From Hyphomicrobiales bacterium (lineage in GTDB: Bacteria; Pseudomonadota; Alphaproteobacteria; Rhizobiales; HXMU1428-3), in assembly GCA_021775385.1 (NCBI GenBank), contig JAJFHW010000240.1, positions 1 to 5,448 of the forward strand: a stretch of 5,448 nucleotides of DNA, in the 5' to 3' direction. Both the position numbers and the translations under genes were made by a program. Below the pieces are notes generated by a model, which saw only the letters and a program-made list of their open reading frames with translations, made no database searches and was not told where the DNA came from. This document shows, piece after piece, positions 1-5,448 of this stretch. Every line of letters begins with the position of its first letter. The stretch's first letter is position 1.

Positions 1-80
1 GTCCCAACTTCTTTTGCAATGGTTGTCAGGGCTACATTTTCAGCATGAAGCGCACCATTTATGTAAGAAAAGTGGCGCAT
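1..80 (-). CDS. lysA: Diaminopimelate decarboxylase, N-terminal fragment (cut by window edge)
   Basis: Only the first 26 codons are present; the gene continues past position 1. The reading starts MRHFSYINGALHAENVAL, which matches the usual opening of alphaproteobacterial LysA (aromatic-rich start, then G-x-LHAE-x-VAL, then a I-A-x-x-VGT stretch that leads into the barrel domain). LysA is the PLP-dependent cytoplasmic enzyme that decarboxylates meso-diaminopimelate to L-lysine, the last step of lysine synthesis. The ATG at 78-80 is chosen because it fits the family N-terminus; its ribosome binding site is weak (an A-rich AAAGA a few bases upstream, no GGAG). It follows the lipoprotein gene on the same strand after 93 bp, the order seen in many rhizobia. 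The catalytic residues lie outside the window, so the call rests on the N-terminus plus gene order. Confidence 0.8.
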   Translation of the reverse strand, partial: MRHFSYINGALHAENVALTTIAKEVG

Positions 81-111
81 TTTTTATTCTTTAATTTTTA
101 AGTTGATTGCC

Positions 112-148
112 GAGCCTGTAAGACAAAATATTTTTGTTTTACAGGCTC
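112..148. repeat. Strong 17-bp inverted repeat (hairpin) between lptM and lysA
   Basis: Arms 112-128 and 132-148 are reverse complements except for one position (122/138), with a 3-base loop. The outer ten pairs (GAGCCTGTAA / TTACAGGCTC) are perfect. It lies 25 bp after the lptM stop and 31 bp before the lysA start. In RNA of the gene strand the single imperfect pair is C-A; in RNA of the opposite strand it is a G-U wobble. There is no run of T directly after the stem on the gene strand, so it is not a classical intrinsic terminator for lptM. It could stabilise or help process an lptM-lysA transcript, cause partial termination, or be a protein-binding palindrome. The structure is certain from the sequence; its role is open. 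Confidence 0.6.
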
Positions 149-173
149 CGACGTTTTATTTAAGAAACCAGCT

Positions 174-416
174 TTAATTTAAGAGCTTATCAAGGATGAA
201 ACCACGATGTGGTTTTTCTTCTTCTACCGCAGCAGGTGTGCCATCTTCAGTTTTAGCACTAGGTGGGGCTTCCAATGGTCCCTTTGCACCGCATGCTGTA
301 AGAGACAGTGCAGCAAGTAACAGTGCCAGCCCAGCTAAAATATTGATAGCTTTTGCAGTGCGCAGAAGCTTAGACAGAGACATGTTAGACAAAGACATGG
401 ACTTCTGCAGAGACAT
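174..416 (-). CDS. lptM: LptM-like small outer-membrane lipoprotein
   Basis: An 80-residue protein with a basic n-region (K, R, K), a hydrophobic stretch rich in Leu and Ala, and a lipobox ending SLTAC at Cys42, followed by GAKGPLEAPP. The C-G-x-K-G-PL block right after the lipidated Cys is the hallmark of the LptM (formerly YifL) family, whose E. coli member binds the LPS translocon LptD and helps its correct disulfide formation. The mature part is about 39 residues, acidic and Pro-rich, ending in a short FILDKLL tail. The ATG at 414-416 is preferred because AAAAGGA lies nine bases upstream; an in-frame TTG at 423-425 sits directly against that site. Two further in-frame ATGs (398 and 383) give shorter signal peptides. 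The position between argH and lysA on the same strand matches alphaproteobacterial genomes. Role in LPS transport here is inferred from the family. Confidence 0.8.
   Translation of the reverse strand: MSLQKSMSLSNMSLSKLLRTAKAINILAGLALLLAALSLTACGAKGPLEAPPSAKTEDGTPAAVEEEKPHRGFILDKLLN
369..416 (-). repeat. Tandem repeat over the start of lptM (three ATG-TCT units)
   Basis: Reading the gene strand, three consecutive units begin with ATGTCT: 416-399 (18 bp), 398-384 (15 bp) and 383-369 (15 bp). The second and third units match at 13 of 15 bases, and the first matches the third at 12 of 15 over its first 15 bases. In protein they read MSLQKS, MSLSN, MSLSK. All three ATGs are in frame, so the repeat creates three possible starts and lengthens the n-region of the signal peptide. 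Divergence between units suggests the duplication is not recent. Confidence 0.7.
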
Positions 417-425
417 GGGTTGCAA

Positions 426-432
426 TCCTTTT
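426..432 (-). promoter_or_regulatory. Ribosome binding site that decides the lptM start
   Basis: The gene strand reads AAAAGGA here. AGGA is nine bases before the ATG at 416, a workable spacing, but has no gap before the in-frame TTG at 425 and is about 27 and 42 bases from the two later ATGs. This favours the ATG at 416, although it gives an unusually long signal peptide n-region. Confidence 0.5.
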
Positions 433-492
433 AATGTGCTTTTGCGTCTGTTTTGCTCGCTACTTTATATTTTTAAAACATAAAGAATAAGC

Positions 493-513
493 GCCAAATT
501 CTCTTGATTTGGC
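493..513 (-). terminator. Possible weak terminator or attenuating hairpin after argH
   Basis: Arms 493-499 and 507-513 form a perfect 7-bp stem (GCCAAAT / ATTTGGC) with a 7-base loop, 34 bp past the argH stop. On the argH strand it is followed by a T-rich but interrupted stretch (GCTTATTCTTT); on the plus strand it is followed at once by TTTTAAAT. It may give partial termination between argH and lptM. The stem is short and AT-rich, so the call is tentative. Confidence 0.3.
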
Positions 514-547
514 TTTTAAATACCATTTGGGCTTGAACTTACCTTGC

Positions 548-1936
548 CTAAACTGATTTTTCCAGTGATTTTATCCACTTCTTCGCCATTTTTCGAACCT
601 CTGTGGGCGCTGTGCCACCATAAGATTTACGACTTTTTACGGAATTTTCGACTGAAAGAACGTTGAAAATGTCTTTTGTGATTTTGGGCTCAACTGATTG
701 CATGTCAGCTAGTGGTAATTCATGCAAACGCAGATTTTGTTTTTCAGCTAATGCTACAATGCTGCCTGTGACATGGTGAGCGTCTCTGAAGGGCAAGTTA
801 ATTACTCGCACTAGCCAGTCTGCGATGTCGGTGGCTGTTGAAAAACCGCCACCAGCTGAGGCTGCCATTTTCTCTTTGTTTGGAGCCATATCTTTGATCA
901 TGCCAGTGAGGGCTGCAAGGGCTAGGGAGTAATTATCCAAAGCATCAAAAGCCATTTCTTTGTCTTCCTGCATGTCTTTTGAATACGCTAACGGCAAGCC
1001 TTTCATGACTATAGATAACCCGTTAAAAGCACCAATGATGCGGCCAACTTTTGCCCGGATGAGTTCTGCTGCATCTGGATTGCGCTTTTGGGGCATGATG
1101 GAAGAGCCGGTTGTAAAACTATCTGAGAGTTTGATGAAATTAAATTCAGCGGATGACCATATGACGAGTTCTTCGGCAAAGCGTGATAAGTGAATGGCAC
1201 TAATAGATGCTGCGCTTAGAGTTTCCAGGATAAAATCTCTGTCTGCTACGCTATCGAGTGAATTTGCTGTTGGGCGGTCAAAGCCTAAGGCTTTAGCGGT
1301 CATTTTCCGGTTTATTGGAAAAGATGTGCCAGCTAGTGCGGCCGCGCCGAGTGGACATTCGTTTAATCTTTTTCTTGCGTCTATAAAGCGTGTTGCATCG
1401 CGGCCAAGCATTTCCACATAAGCCAAACAATGGTGGCCAAAAGTGACTGGTTGCGCTGTTTGCAGGTGTGTATAGCCAGGCATCACTACGTCTGCATGTT
1501 CTTCAGCTTTTTTGGCCAATGATAGCTGTAGGGCTGCAAGTTGATTTATAAAATGATCAATTGTGTCTCTAACATAGAGCTTAAAATCAGTTGCGACTTG
1601 GTCATTTCTTGATCTGGCGGTGTGAAGGCGGCCTGCAGCGTCTCCTATGATCTCTCTTAATCTTGATTCGACATTCATGTGAATGTCTTCTAATTGACGT
1701 GAGAAGGTGAATTGATCAGTTTCAATCTCTTTTTGGATTTGCTTCAACCCGCTGATGATTTTTTTGCAATCGGATTTGCTTAGAATGCCAGCGTCTACCA
1801 GCATTTCTGCATGAGCAATTGAGCCTAAAATGTCTTGATTATAGAGGCGCTTGTCGTATCCGATGGAGGCGTTAATTTCTTCCATGATTTCGGAGGGACC
1901 TGAAGCAAAGCGTCCGCCCCACATTTTATTTGTCAT
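548..1936 (-). CDS. argH: Argininosuccinate lyase
   Basis: A complete 462-residue member of the fumarase/aspartase superfamily, the normal length for ArgH. It cleaves argininosuccinate to arginine and fumarate in the cytoplasm, the last step of arginine synthesis, and acts as a homotetramer in the family. The N-terminus [10 protein letters not shown] is typical. Visible motifs are SRND at 109-112, PGYTHLQ at 153-159 with the conserved Thr-His pair of the active site, the fumarate lyase signature [12 protein letters not shown] at 277-288 with the mobile-loop catalytic Ser and the substrate-binding Lys284 and Asn286, and the C-terminal GGTAPTEV at 440-447. The start ATG at 1934-1936 is preceded by AGAAGG nine bases upstream. 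The stop is TAG. It is divergent from tlpA and lies upstream of lptM and lysA on the same strand, a conserved arrangement in rhizobia. Nothing about the protein is unusual. Confidence 0.97.
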   Translation of the reverse strand: MTNKMWGGRFASGPSEIMEEINASIGYDKRLYNQDILGSIAHAEMLVDAGILSKSDCKKIISGLKQIQKEIETDQFTFSRQLEDIHMNVESRLREIIGDAAGRLHTARSRNDQVATDFKLYVRDTIDHFINQLAALQLSLAKKAEEHADVVMPGYTHLQTAQPVTFGHHCLAYVEMLGRDATRFIDARKRLNECPLGAAALAGTSFPINRKMTAKALGFDRPTANSLDSVADRDFILETLSAASISAIHLSRFAEELVIWSSAEFNFIKLSDSFTTGSSIMPQKRNPDAAELIRAKVGRIIGAFNGLSIVMKGLPLAYSKDMQEDKEMAFDALDNYSLALAALTGMIKDMAPNKEKMAASAGGGFSTATDIADWLVRVINLPFRDAHHVTGSIVALAEKQNLRLHELPLADMQSVEPKITKDIFNVLSVENSVKSRKSYGGTAPTEVRKMAKKWIKSLEKSV

Positions 1937-1957
1937 CCACGTTGGCCTTCTTTATTG

Positions 1958-1994
1958 ATTGTGTTCAAAATCTTTAGTTTATTGTATTCAAAAT
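1958..1994. repeat. Direct repeat pair in the argH/tlpA divergent region
   Basis: ATTGTGTTCAAAAT at 1958-1971 and ATTGTATTCAAAAT at 1981-1994 match at 13 of 14 bases, with start points 23 bp apart. They fill much of the 101 bp between two divergent start codons. On the argH strand each copy contains an ACAAT or TACAAT element that resembles a -10 box, so the copies could be duplicated promoter elements for argH, or half-sites for a regulator. Confidence 0.45.
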
Positions 1995-2009
1995 TTCAGT
2001 GCTTATATT
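1982..2009 (+). promoter_or_regulatory. Candidate sigma-70 promoter for tlpA
   Basis: TTGTAT at 1982-1987 and TATATT at 2004-2009 are separated by 16 bp; the second matches the TATAAT consensus at five of six bases, the first only at TTG plus general composition. Transcription would start near 2016 and leave a leader of about 22 bases with the AGAGG ribosome binding site. The -35 lies inside the second copy of the direct repeat. AT-rich DNA throws up such matches often, so this is a candidate only. Confidence 0.3.
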
Positions 2010-2037
2010 CGCTTAGATACCAATTAGAGGTAAATTT

Positions 2038-2634
2038 ATGAGACTTACGATCATTTCCGCTCTTGTTGCAACTGTAATTGGCTTTGTCGCTGTATATGCG
2101 AGTTTGACCCTTAGTGGCAATGGGGAAAAGAAAACAGATGCCACAAATCAGCAAAAATATCAAAAAATGCAAGGTGAACGGCTCCGGGCGTTTATTTTTC
2201 ATAAAGAACCCAAGAAAATTGAAGATTTTAAATTTCAGGATGCTTTTGGCAAAACACGCGCTCTTTCTGATTGGAAGGGTAAGGTTGTTCTTGTTAATCT
2301 TTGGGCGACCTGGTGTGGGCCTTGCCGGGAAGAAATGCCTTCACTTGATAATTTAAAGAAGCATTTTTCGAACAGCCCGTTTGATGTTGTGACGATTTCA
2401 ATGGATCGCGGCGGGCTTGGTAAACCTAGAAAGTTTTTCGATAAAGAACGGATTAAATATCTGGATCTTTACATCGATAAAACCACAAAGCTTATGTTTA
2501 AAATGCGGGCAGTTGGATTACCTGCTACGATTTTGCTTGATGCTGAGGGGCGTGAAATTGGCCGCTTAGCTGGCCCCGCTCAATGGGATAGTGATAGAGC
2601 TATAAAAATTGTTCAAAAGGCGCTGGTTAAATAA
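2038..2634 (+). CDS. tlpA: TlpA-type thiol:disulfide reductase, membrane-anchored, periplasmic
   Basis: A 198-residue protein with an N-terminal uncleaved signal anchor (about residues 4-26, no lipobox), a charged linker to about residue 58, then a TlpA/ResA-like thioredoxin domain. The redox motif WATWCGPC places the active Cys pair at 93 and 96, and the cis-proline loop VGLPATI has Pro162. In Bradyrhizobium, TlpA keeps the cytochrome oxidase assembly factors ScoI and CoxB reduced in the periplasm; a similar role is inferred here. The only two cysteines are those of the active site. AGAGG seven bases before the ATG at 2038 supports the start. It is divergent from argH, as in many rhizobia, and ends tail-to-tail with metW. 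A more general thioredoxin-like role cannot be excluded from sequence. Confidence 0.88.
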   Translation: MRLTIISALVATVIGFVAVYASLTLSGNGEKKTDATNQQKYQKMQGERLRAFIFHKEPKKIEDFKFQDAFGKTRALSDWKGKVVLVNLWATWCGPCREEMPSLDNLKKHFSNSPFDVVTISMDRGGLGKPRKFFDKERIKYLDLYIDKTTKLMFKMRAVGLPATILLDAEGREIGRLAGPAQWDSDRAIKIVQKALVK

Positions 2635-2664
2635 GTGAACCCACTGGTATTTTTATTTTTTCTT
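2634..2664 (+). terminator. Possible minimal terminator for tlpA
   Basis: Starting on the last base of the tlpA stop codon, AGTG (2634-2637) and CACT (2642-2645) can pair around a 4-base loop, followed after GG by a T-rich run up to 2664 that overlaps the end of metW. A 4-bp stem is very short, so the T-run and the convergent layout are the main support. Read the other way the run is A-rich, so metW gets no equivalent terminator here. Confidence 0.25.
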
Positions 2665-3294
2665 TGAGAGTAGAAAAACAGATTCTCTACCGAGAAGATT
2701 GTGCATGAACAAAGGGATGTCATCACTTAACTCTTTGCCATAGCCATTAATTGAGATGGCTTCTTCAACTTTGGTGTTTATGTTTTTGCAAAGAGTTGCA
2801 AAATCTTTGACTGTACAAAAGTGAATGTTTGGCGTGTCATACCACTGCTCAGGCAGCTTGTCAGTTACGGGCATGCGGCCAAAGGCTAAGATTTGCCAAC
2901 GGATTTTCCAGTGTCCGAAATTAGGGAACGAAACGATCGCATAATCTGCAATGCGAAGAAGTTGTTCAAGTACTAATTTAGGGTTTTTTGTGGCCTGGAT
3001 TGTTAGACTGAGGACAGCGTAATCAAAGCTTTTATCTGGATAATTTACTAAATCTCTATCAGCATCACCTTGAATAACGCTTAGTCCTTTTGCTACAGCA
3101 TGATTTACATTTTTTTGATTGATTTCAATGCCACGGCCATCGATGTTTTTTTCCTGTCGCAACAATTCTAGTAAAGCGCCATCGCCGCAGCCAATGTCGA
3201 GCACGCGGGCGTTGGGGCTGATCATTGATTTAATGATCAGGTGGTCATGTCTAATTGAGTGCGGATTGTTTATTCGTTCTTGATTGTTGCTCAC
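2653..3294 (-). CDS. metW: MetW, methionine biosynthesis methyltransferase-fold protein
   Basis: A 213-residue protein of the MetW family (class I SAM-dependent methyltransferase fold). Motif I is [10 protein letters not shown] at 31-40, followed by the acidic GIEIN at 55-59. Other family blocks are [10 protein letters not shown] at 96-105, [10 protein letters not shown] at 123-132 and the diagnostic [12 protein letters not shown] at 150-161. MetW occurs paired with MetX in proteobacteria, where the two proteins together provide full homoserine acyltransferase activity; the exact chemistry of MetW in this role is not visible from sequence. The start is a GTG at 3292-3294 that overlaps the metX stop as GTGA, with AAAAAGGG six bases upstream, which implies translational coupling. 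An ATG-only start would lie at Met24 and would remove the conserved N-terminus. The gene ends 18 bp from tlpA, read from the other strand. Confidence 0.93.
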   Translation of the reverse strand: MSNNQERINNPHSIRHDHLIIKSMISPNARVLDIGCGDGALLELLRQEKNIDGRGIEINQKNVNHAVAKGLSVIQGDADRDLVNYPDKSFDYAVLSLTIQATKNPKLVLEQLLRIADYAIVSFPNFGHWKIRWQILAFGRMPVTDKLPEQWYDTPNIHFCTVKDFATLCKNINTKVEEAISINGYGKELSDDIPLFMHNLLGRESVFLLSKKK

Positions 3295-4568
3295 GACAAA
3301 CCCTTTTTATTCGCGCTGGCACTAAGGCCCTTTTGTTTGGCACCTGCGCTAATGAAGCCTTTAATTGCTGAAATCATTTCAGGCTCGTTAAGTAAGAAAG
3401 CGTCATGGCCTTTTTCTGATTCAATATCGACAAATGAAACATTGGCAGCGTTTGCTGTGAGGGCATGGACAATTTGTCGGCTTTCTCTTGTTGGAAAGAG
3501 CCAGTCACTTGTGAAGGAGACAACGCAAAATCGTGTTTTTGTATTTTTAAAAGCGCCTGCTAAAATGCCATCGTGCTCAGCAAATAGATCGAAATAATCC
3601 ATTGCCCTAGTTATGTAGAGATATGAATTGGCATCAAACCTATCAACAAACCTGAAGCCTTGATGGCGCAAATAACTCTCAACCTGAAAGTCTGCATCAA
3701 ATCCAAAGGTAACTTTTTCTCGTTCTTGTAAATTGCGTCCAAACTTTGAGTGCAATGCTTCATCAGAGAGATAGGTGATATGAGCGGCCATACGGGCAAC
3801 GGCCAATCCTTTGCGAGGATTTGTTTTTTCTTCTAAATAGCGACCACTTTTCCACTCTGGGTCTGCCATAACCGCTTGGCGACCGACTTCATGAAAGGCT
3901 ATGTTTTGGCTTGAGTGGCGGGCTGCTGTTGCGATTGGGATGGCTGAGAATACGCGTTCCGAATATTTAGATGCCCACTGGAGCACTTGCATACCACCCA
4001 TTGAGCCGCCAATCACAGAAAAGAGCTGGTTAATTCCTAAGCTATCTATTAGGTGAACTTGAGCTTTTACCATGTCTCCAATTGTAATCATGGGGAAATC
4101 AAGTCCGTATATTTTACCTGTTTTAGGGTTGATTGAGGCGGGGCCAGTAGAGCCCATGCAGCCTCCTATGACATTTGGGCAGAGGACGAAATATTTATCT
4201 GTATCAATTGGTTTGCCGGGGCCAACAAGGATTTCCCACCAGCCCTCTTTGCCCGTGACTGGGTGTTTGCTGGCAGCGTATTGATCACCGGTCAGGGCAT
4301 GACAGACTAAAATGGCGTTGCTTTTATCTGCGTTTAGGGTGCCGTAGCTTTCATAAGCGATGGTAAAGGGTGAAAGTGTGGCACCAGATTCTAACTTTAA
4401 CTCTTTATTCTCAAAGGTTTTGGTTTCTGATTTGGTGTTGGCATGACGAGTTGTAGCTACAGAAGAAGAGGTTTCTTCCCCATCCAAGTCAGTGCTTGTG
4501 TCTTTTTGTAAGACCTTTTCATCAGATTGACCATTAGTTTGATCTCTGTTTTTAGGATGGCTTGTCAT
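3291..4568 (-). CDS. metX: Homoserine O-acyltransferase (MetX family)
   Basis: A 425-residue alpha/beta-hydrolase that acylates the hydroxyl of L-homoserine, the committed step of methionine synthesis. The core starts near residue 52. Visible motifs: [10 protein letters not shown] (70-79), CHALTGDQ (89-96, oxyanion region), [14 protein letters not shown] (130-143), the nucleophile elbow GGSMGG with Ser189, the catalytic Asp355 in SDWLFP, and the catalytic His388 in GHDAF. Most family members use acetyl-CoA, but some MetX proteins use succinyl-CoA, and the donor cannot be settled here. The first 50 or so residues are polar (Ser, Thr, Asp, Glu, Lys, Asn) and appear longer than in typical relatives. 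The ATG at 4568 is the only ATG before the core; a TTG at codon 28 is the sole near alternative and lacks a ribosome binding site. The start itself has only a weak GAAAG five bases upstream. The C-terminus carries a repeated KGLS tail. Confidence 0.96.
   Translation of the reverse strand: MTSHPKNRDQTNGQSDEKVLQKDTSTDLDGEETSSSVATTRHANTKSETKTFENKELKLESGATLSPFTIAYESYGTLNADKSNAILVCHALTGDQYAASKHPVTGKEGWWEILVGPGKPIDTDKYFVLCPNVIGGCMGSTGPASINPKTGKIYGLDFPMITIGDMVKAQVHLIDSLGINQLFSVIGGSMGGMQVLQWASKYSERVFSAIPIATAARHSSQNIAFHEVGRQAVMADPEWKSGRYLEEKTNPRKGLAVARMAAHITYLSDEALHSKFGRNLQEREKVTFGFDADFQVESYLRHQGFRFVDRFDANSYLYITRAMDYFDLFAEHDGILAGAFKNTKTRFCVVSFTSDWLFPTRESRQIVHALTANAANVSFVDIESEKGHDAFLLNEPEMISAIKGFISAGAKQKGLSASANKKGLS
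3292..3308 (-). promoter_or_regulatory. metX-metW coupling junction with strong internal ribosome binding site
   Basis: On the gene strand AAAAAGGG (3301-3308) is followed by six bases and then GTGA, in which the metW start GTG (3292-3294) shares bases with the metX stop TGA (3291-3293). The ribosome binding site lies within the codons for the last KKG of MetX. Such overlaps usually give coupled, near-equal synthesis, in line with two proteins that work together. Confidence 0.65.
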
Positions 4569-4599
4569 ACATACTTTCGAAGTTAAGATCTCAAAAAAC

Positions 4600-4646
4600 T
4601 CAAGGAATTTAAAGTCAGCTCTCTTATTTACGATATTTTTCCTTGA
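4600..4646. repeat. Inverted repeat in the metX leader region
   Basis: TCAAGGAA (4600-4607) and TTCCTTGA (4639-4646) are perfect 8-bp complements across a 31-base loop, starting 31 bp upstream of the metX start. A second small palindrome pair, GATC at 4587-4590 and 4648-4651, flanks it. In metX mRNA it could form a hairpin; as DNA the arms are about four helical turns apart (39 bp), compatible with an operator read by a dimer of dimers. I do not recognise a known riboswitch in it. Confidence 0.4.
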
Positions 4647-4696
4647 AGATCATTAATATTATTAAGCTTTGATTTGGCATTCATAAAAAAATTAGT

Positions 4697-4726
4697 GCAG
4701 GTTAGGTGAAATTCGCTTAAACCTGC
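4697..4726 (+). repeat. Hairpin in the hisC leader
   Basis: GCAGGTT (4697-4703) and AACCTGC (4720-4726) pair perfectly. The interior can pair on for six more base pairs in plus-strand RNA (4704-4709 with 4713-4718) if A4719 is bulged, using two G-U wobbles and leaving a 3-base loop. In minus-strand RNA those wobbles become C-A mismatches, so the full structure favours the hisC transcript. It ends 31 bp before the hisC start; a weaker AT-rich hairpin (4728-4745) follows directly. On the minus strand the stem is followed after five bases by a run of seven T, so a weak terminator in that direction is the other reading. Confidence 0.4.
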
Positions 4727-4757
4727 TGTTAAATGTTATTTAAACGGAAAAAACGTG

Positions 4758-5448
4758 ATGAGCTCTGACTTTACGCCAAGAAAGACTATTCTTGATATTT
4801 CGCCTTATGTGCCAGGAAAATCAAGTGCTGGGGCTAATAAAAAAGTAATTAAGCTTTCTTCGAATGAAACACCTCTTGGGCCTAGCCCTATGGCTGTTGA
4901 GAGCTATTCGCATGGAGCCTCTAAGTTGTTTCGTTACCCTGATGGGGCAGCGACTGAGCTTCGTGATGCTATTGCTAAGCAATATGGTTTGGATGCGACG
5001 CGGATTATTTGCGGCGCTGGGTCAGATGAATTGCTTAATCTTATAGCGCAAGCCTATTTGCAAGATGGTGATGAGGCGATTTACACTGAACATGGATTCT
5101 TGGTTTATAAGATTGCTATACAAGCTGCGGGAGCTACGCCTGTTGTGGCAAAAGAAATTGATTTAACAGCGAATGTTGATGAGATTTTAAAGGTAGTAAC
5201 GGCCCAGACGAAACTTGTGTTTATTGCTAATCCGAATAATCCTACCGGGACTTACTTGCCCCACGATGAGATTAAGCGTCTTCGAGCAGAACTTCCAAGT
5301 TCTGTTGGTTTGGTTCTTGATGGGGCATATGCTGAATATGTACGCCGTAATGATTATGAAGCTGGGCTTGAATTGGTGGCGACAACTGAAAATACTATTA
5401 TGACCCGGACCTTTTCGAAGATTTATGGTTTAGCTGCGCTTCGCATTG
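4758..5448 (+). CDS. hisC: Histidinol-phosphate aminotransferase, N-terminal 230 residues (cut by window edge)
   Basis: A class I/II PLP-dependent aminotransferase of the HisC family, open to the right edge. It exchanges amino groups between histidinol phosphate and 2-oxoglutarate in histidine synthesis. Visible motifs: [13 protein letters not shown] at 32-44, FRYPDG at 58-63, GAGSDELL at 86-93 (cofactor phosphate loop), ANPNNPTGT at 157-165 with Asn161, DGAYAEY at 188-194 with the PLP-binding Asp and Tyr, and TFSKIYGLA at 218-226 with Lys221 forming the Schiff base. About 135 residues are missing by comparison with the usual length near 365. The ATG at 4758 has a GGA nine bases upstream; a GTG lies directly before it in frame and would add one residue. 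In rhizobia a hisC next to metXW is often followed by tyrC, and such copies can also transaminate aromatic amino acids, so this may not be the cell's only hisC. Confidence 0.92.
   Translation, partial: MSSDFTPRKTILDISPYVPGKSSAGANKKVIKLSSNETPLGPSPMAVESYSHGASKLFRYPDGAATELRDAIAKQYGLDATRIICGAGSDELLNLIAQAYLQDGDEAIYTEHGFLVYKIAIQAAGATPVVAKEIDLTANVDEILKVVTAQTKLVFIANPNNPTGTYLPHDEIKRLRAELPSSVGLVLDGAYAEYVRRNDYEAGLELVATTENTIMTRTFSKIYGLAALRI

Noticed and set aside
196..483. Plus-strand open frame of 95 codons opposite lptM
   Set aside because: It lies almost wholly antisense to a recognisable lipoprotein, shows no family features and has no supporting ribosome binding site.
960..1421. Two adjacent plus-strand open frames inside argH
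   Set aside because: They are antisense to an intact, strongly conserved ArgH coding region and their translations show no domain-like pattern.
3259..3597. Plus-strand open frame of 112 codons over the metX-metW junction
   Set aside because: It is antisense to the MetX C-terminus, which includes catalytic His388, and to the MetW start; codon shadowing explains it.
4072..4284. Plus-strand open frame of 70 codons opposite the centre of metX
   Set aside because: It mirrors the conserved MetX core and has no independent evidence.
504..4679. Shared 10-mer TTGATTTGGC at 504-513 and 4670-4679
   Set aside because: In an AT-rich sequence of this length several matching 10-mers are expected by chance; the flanks do not match.
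4569..4757. SAM-II riboswitch before metX
   Set aside because: Expected from the gene and lineage, but the conserved core strings were not found on the metX strand by eye. A covariance search would settle it.
4569..4757. His leader-peptide attenuator before hisC
   Set aside because: No short frame with a run of His codons and no terminator with a T-run directly before hisC on the plus strand.
4755..4757. GTG as the hisC start in place of the ATG at 4758
   Set aside because: It is in frame and adjacent, but the ATG is the better codon and has slightly better ribosome binding site spacing; the difference is one residue.

Overview
The window reads as a stretch of core chromosome from an alphaproteobacterium, most likely of the Hyphomicrobiales (Rhizobiales) or a close relative, with a fairly low G+C content by eye. 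The evidence is the gene content and order: lysA, a small LptM-type lipoprotein gene and argH on one strand, tlpA diverging from argH, then a metX-metW pair diverging from hisC. Both blocks are familiar from rhizobia and Brucella-type genomes. This placement rests on remembered synteny and protein style, not on a search.

Layout. Positions 1-80 (minus) hold the first 26 codons of lysA, which runs off the left edge. A strong hairpin (112-148) separates it from the lipoprotein gene lptM (174-416, minus). argH (548-1936, minus) lies upstream of lptM, so argH, lptM and lysA could be read in that order from one strand. A gap of about 100 bp with a near-perfect direct repeat separates argH from the divergent tlpA (2038-2634, plus). 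tlpA runs tail-to-tail into metW (2653-3294, minus) with only 18 bp between stop codons. metW overlaps the end of metX (3291-4568, minus) by four bases at a GTGA junction. A 189 bp AT-rich divergent region with two inverted repeats separates metX from hisC (4758 onward, plus), which is cut by the right edge. No gap exceeds 300 bp.

Function. Most genes serve amino acid biosynthesis: lysine (LysA), arginine (ArgH), methionine (MetX with MetW), and histidine and possibly aromatic amino acids (HisC). The other two act in the envelope: LptM is predicted to be an outer-membrane lipoprotein, and TlpA a membrane-anchored periplasmic thioredoxin-like reductant. All six longer reading frames look intact and carry their expected catalytic residues.

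I see no mobile element, CRISPR array, tRNA or rRNA, and no previously undescribed system. The items worth a second look are modest: a tandem repeat that triplicates the start codon of lptM, a 17-bp stem before lysA, paired repeats between argH and tlpA, structured leaders of metX and hisC without a recognisable riboswitch, and a polar N-terminal extension on MetX.
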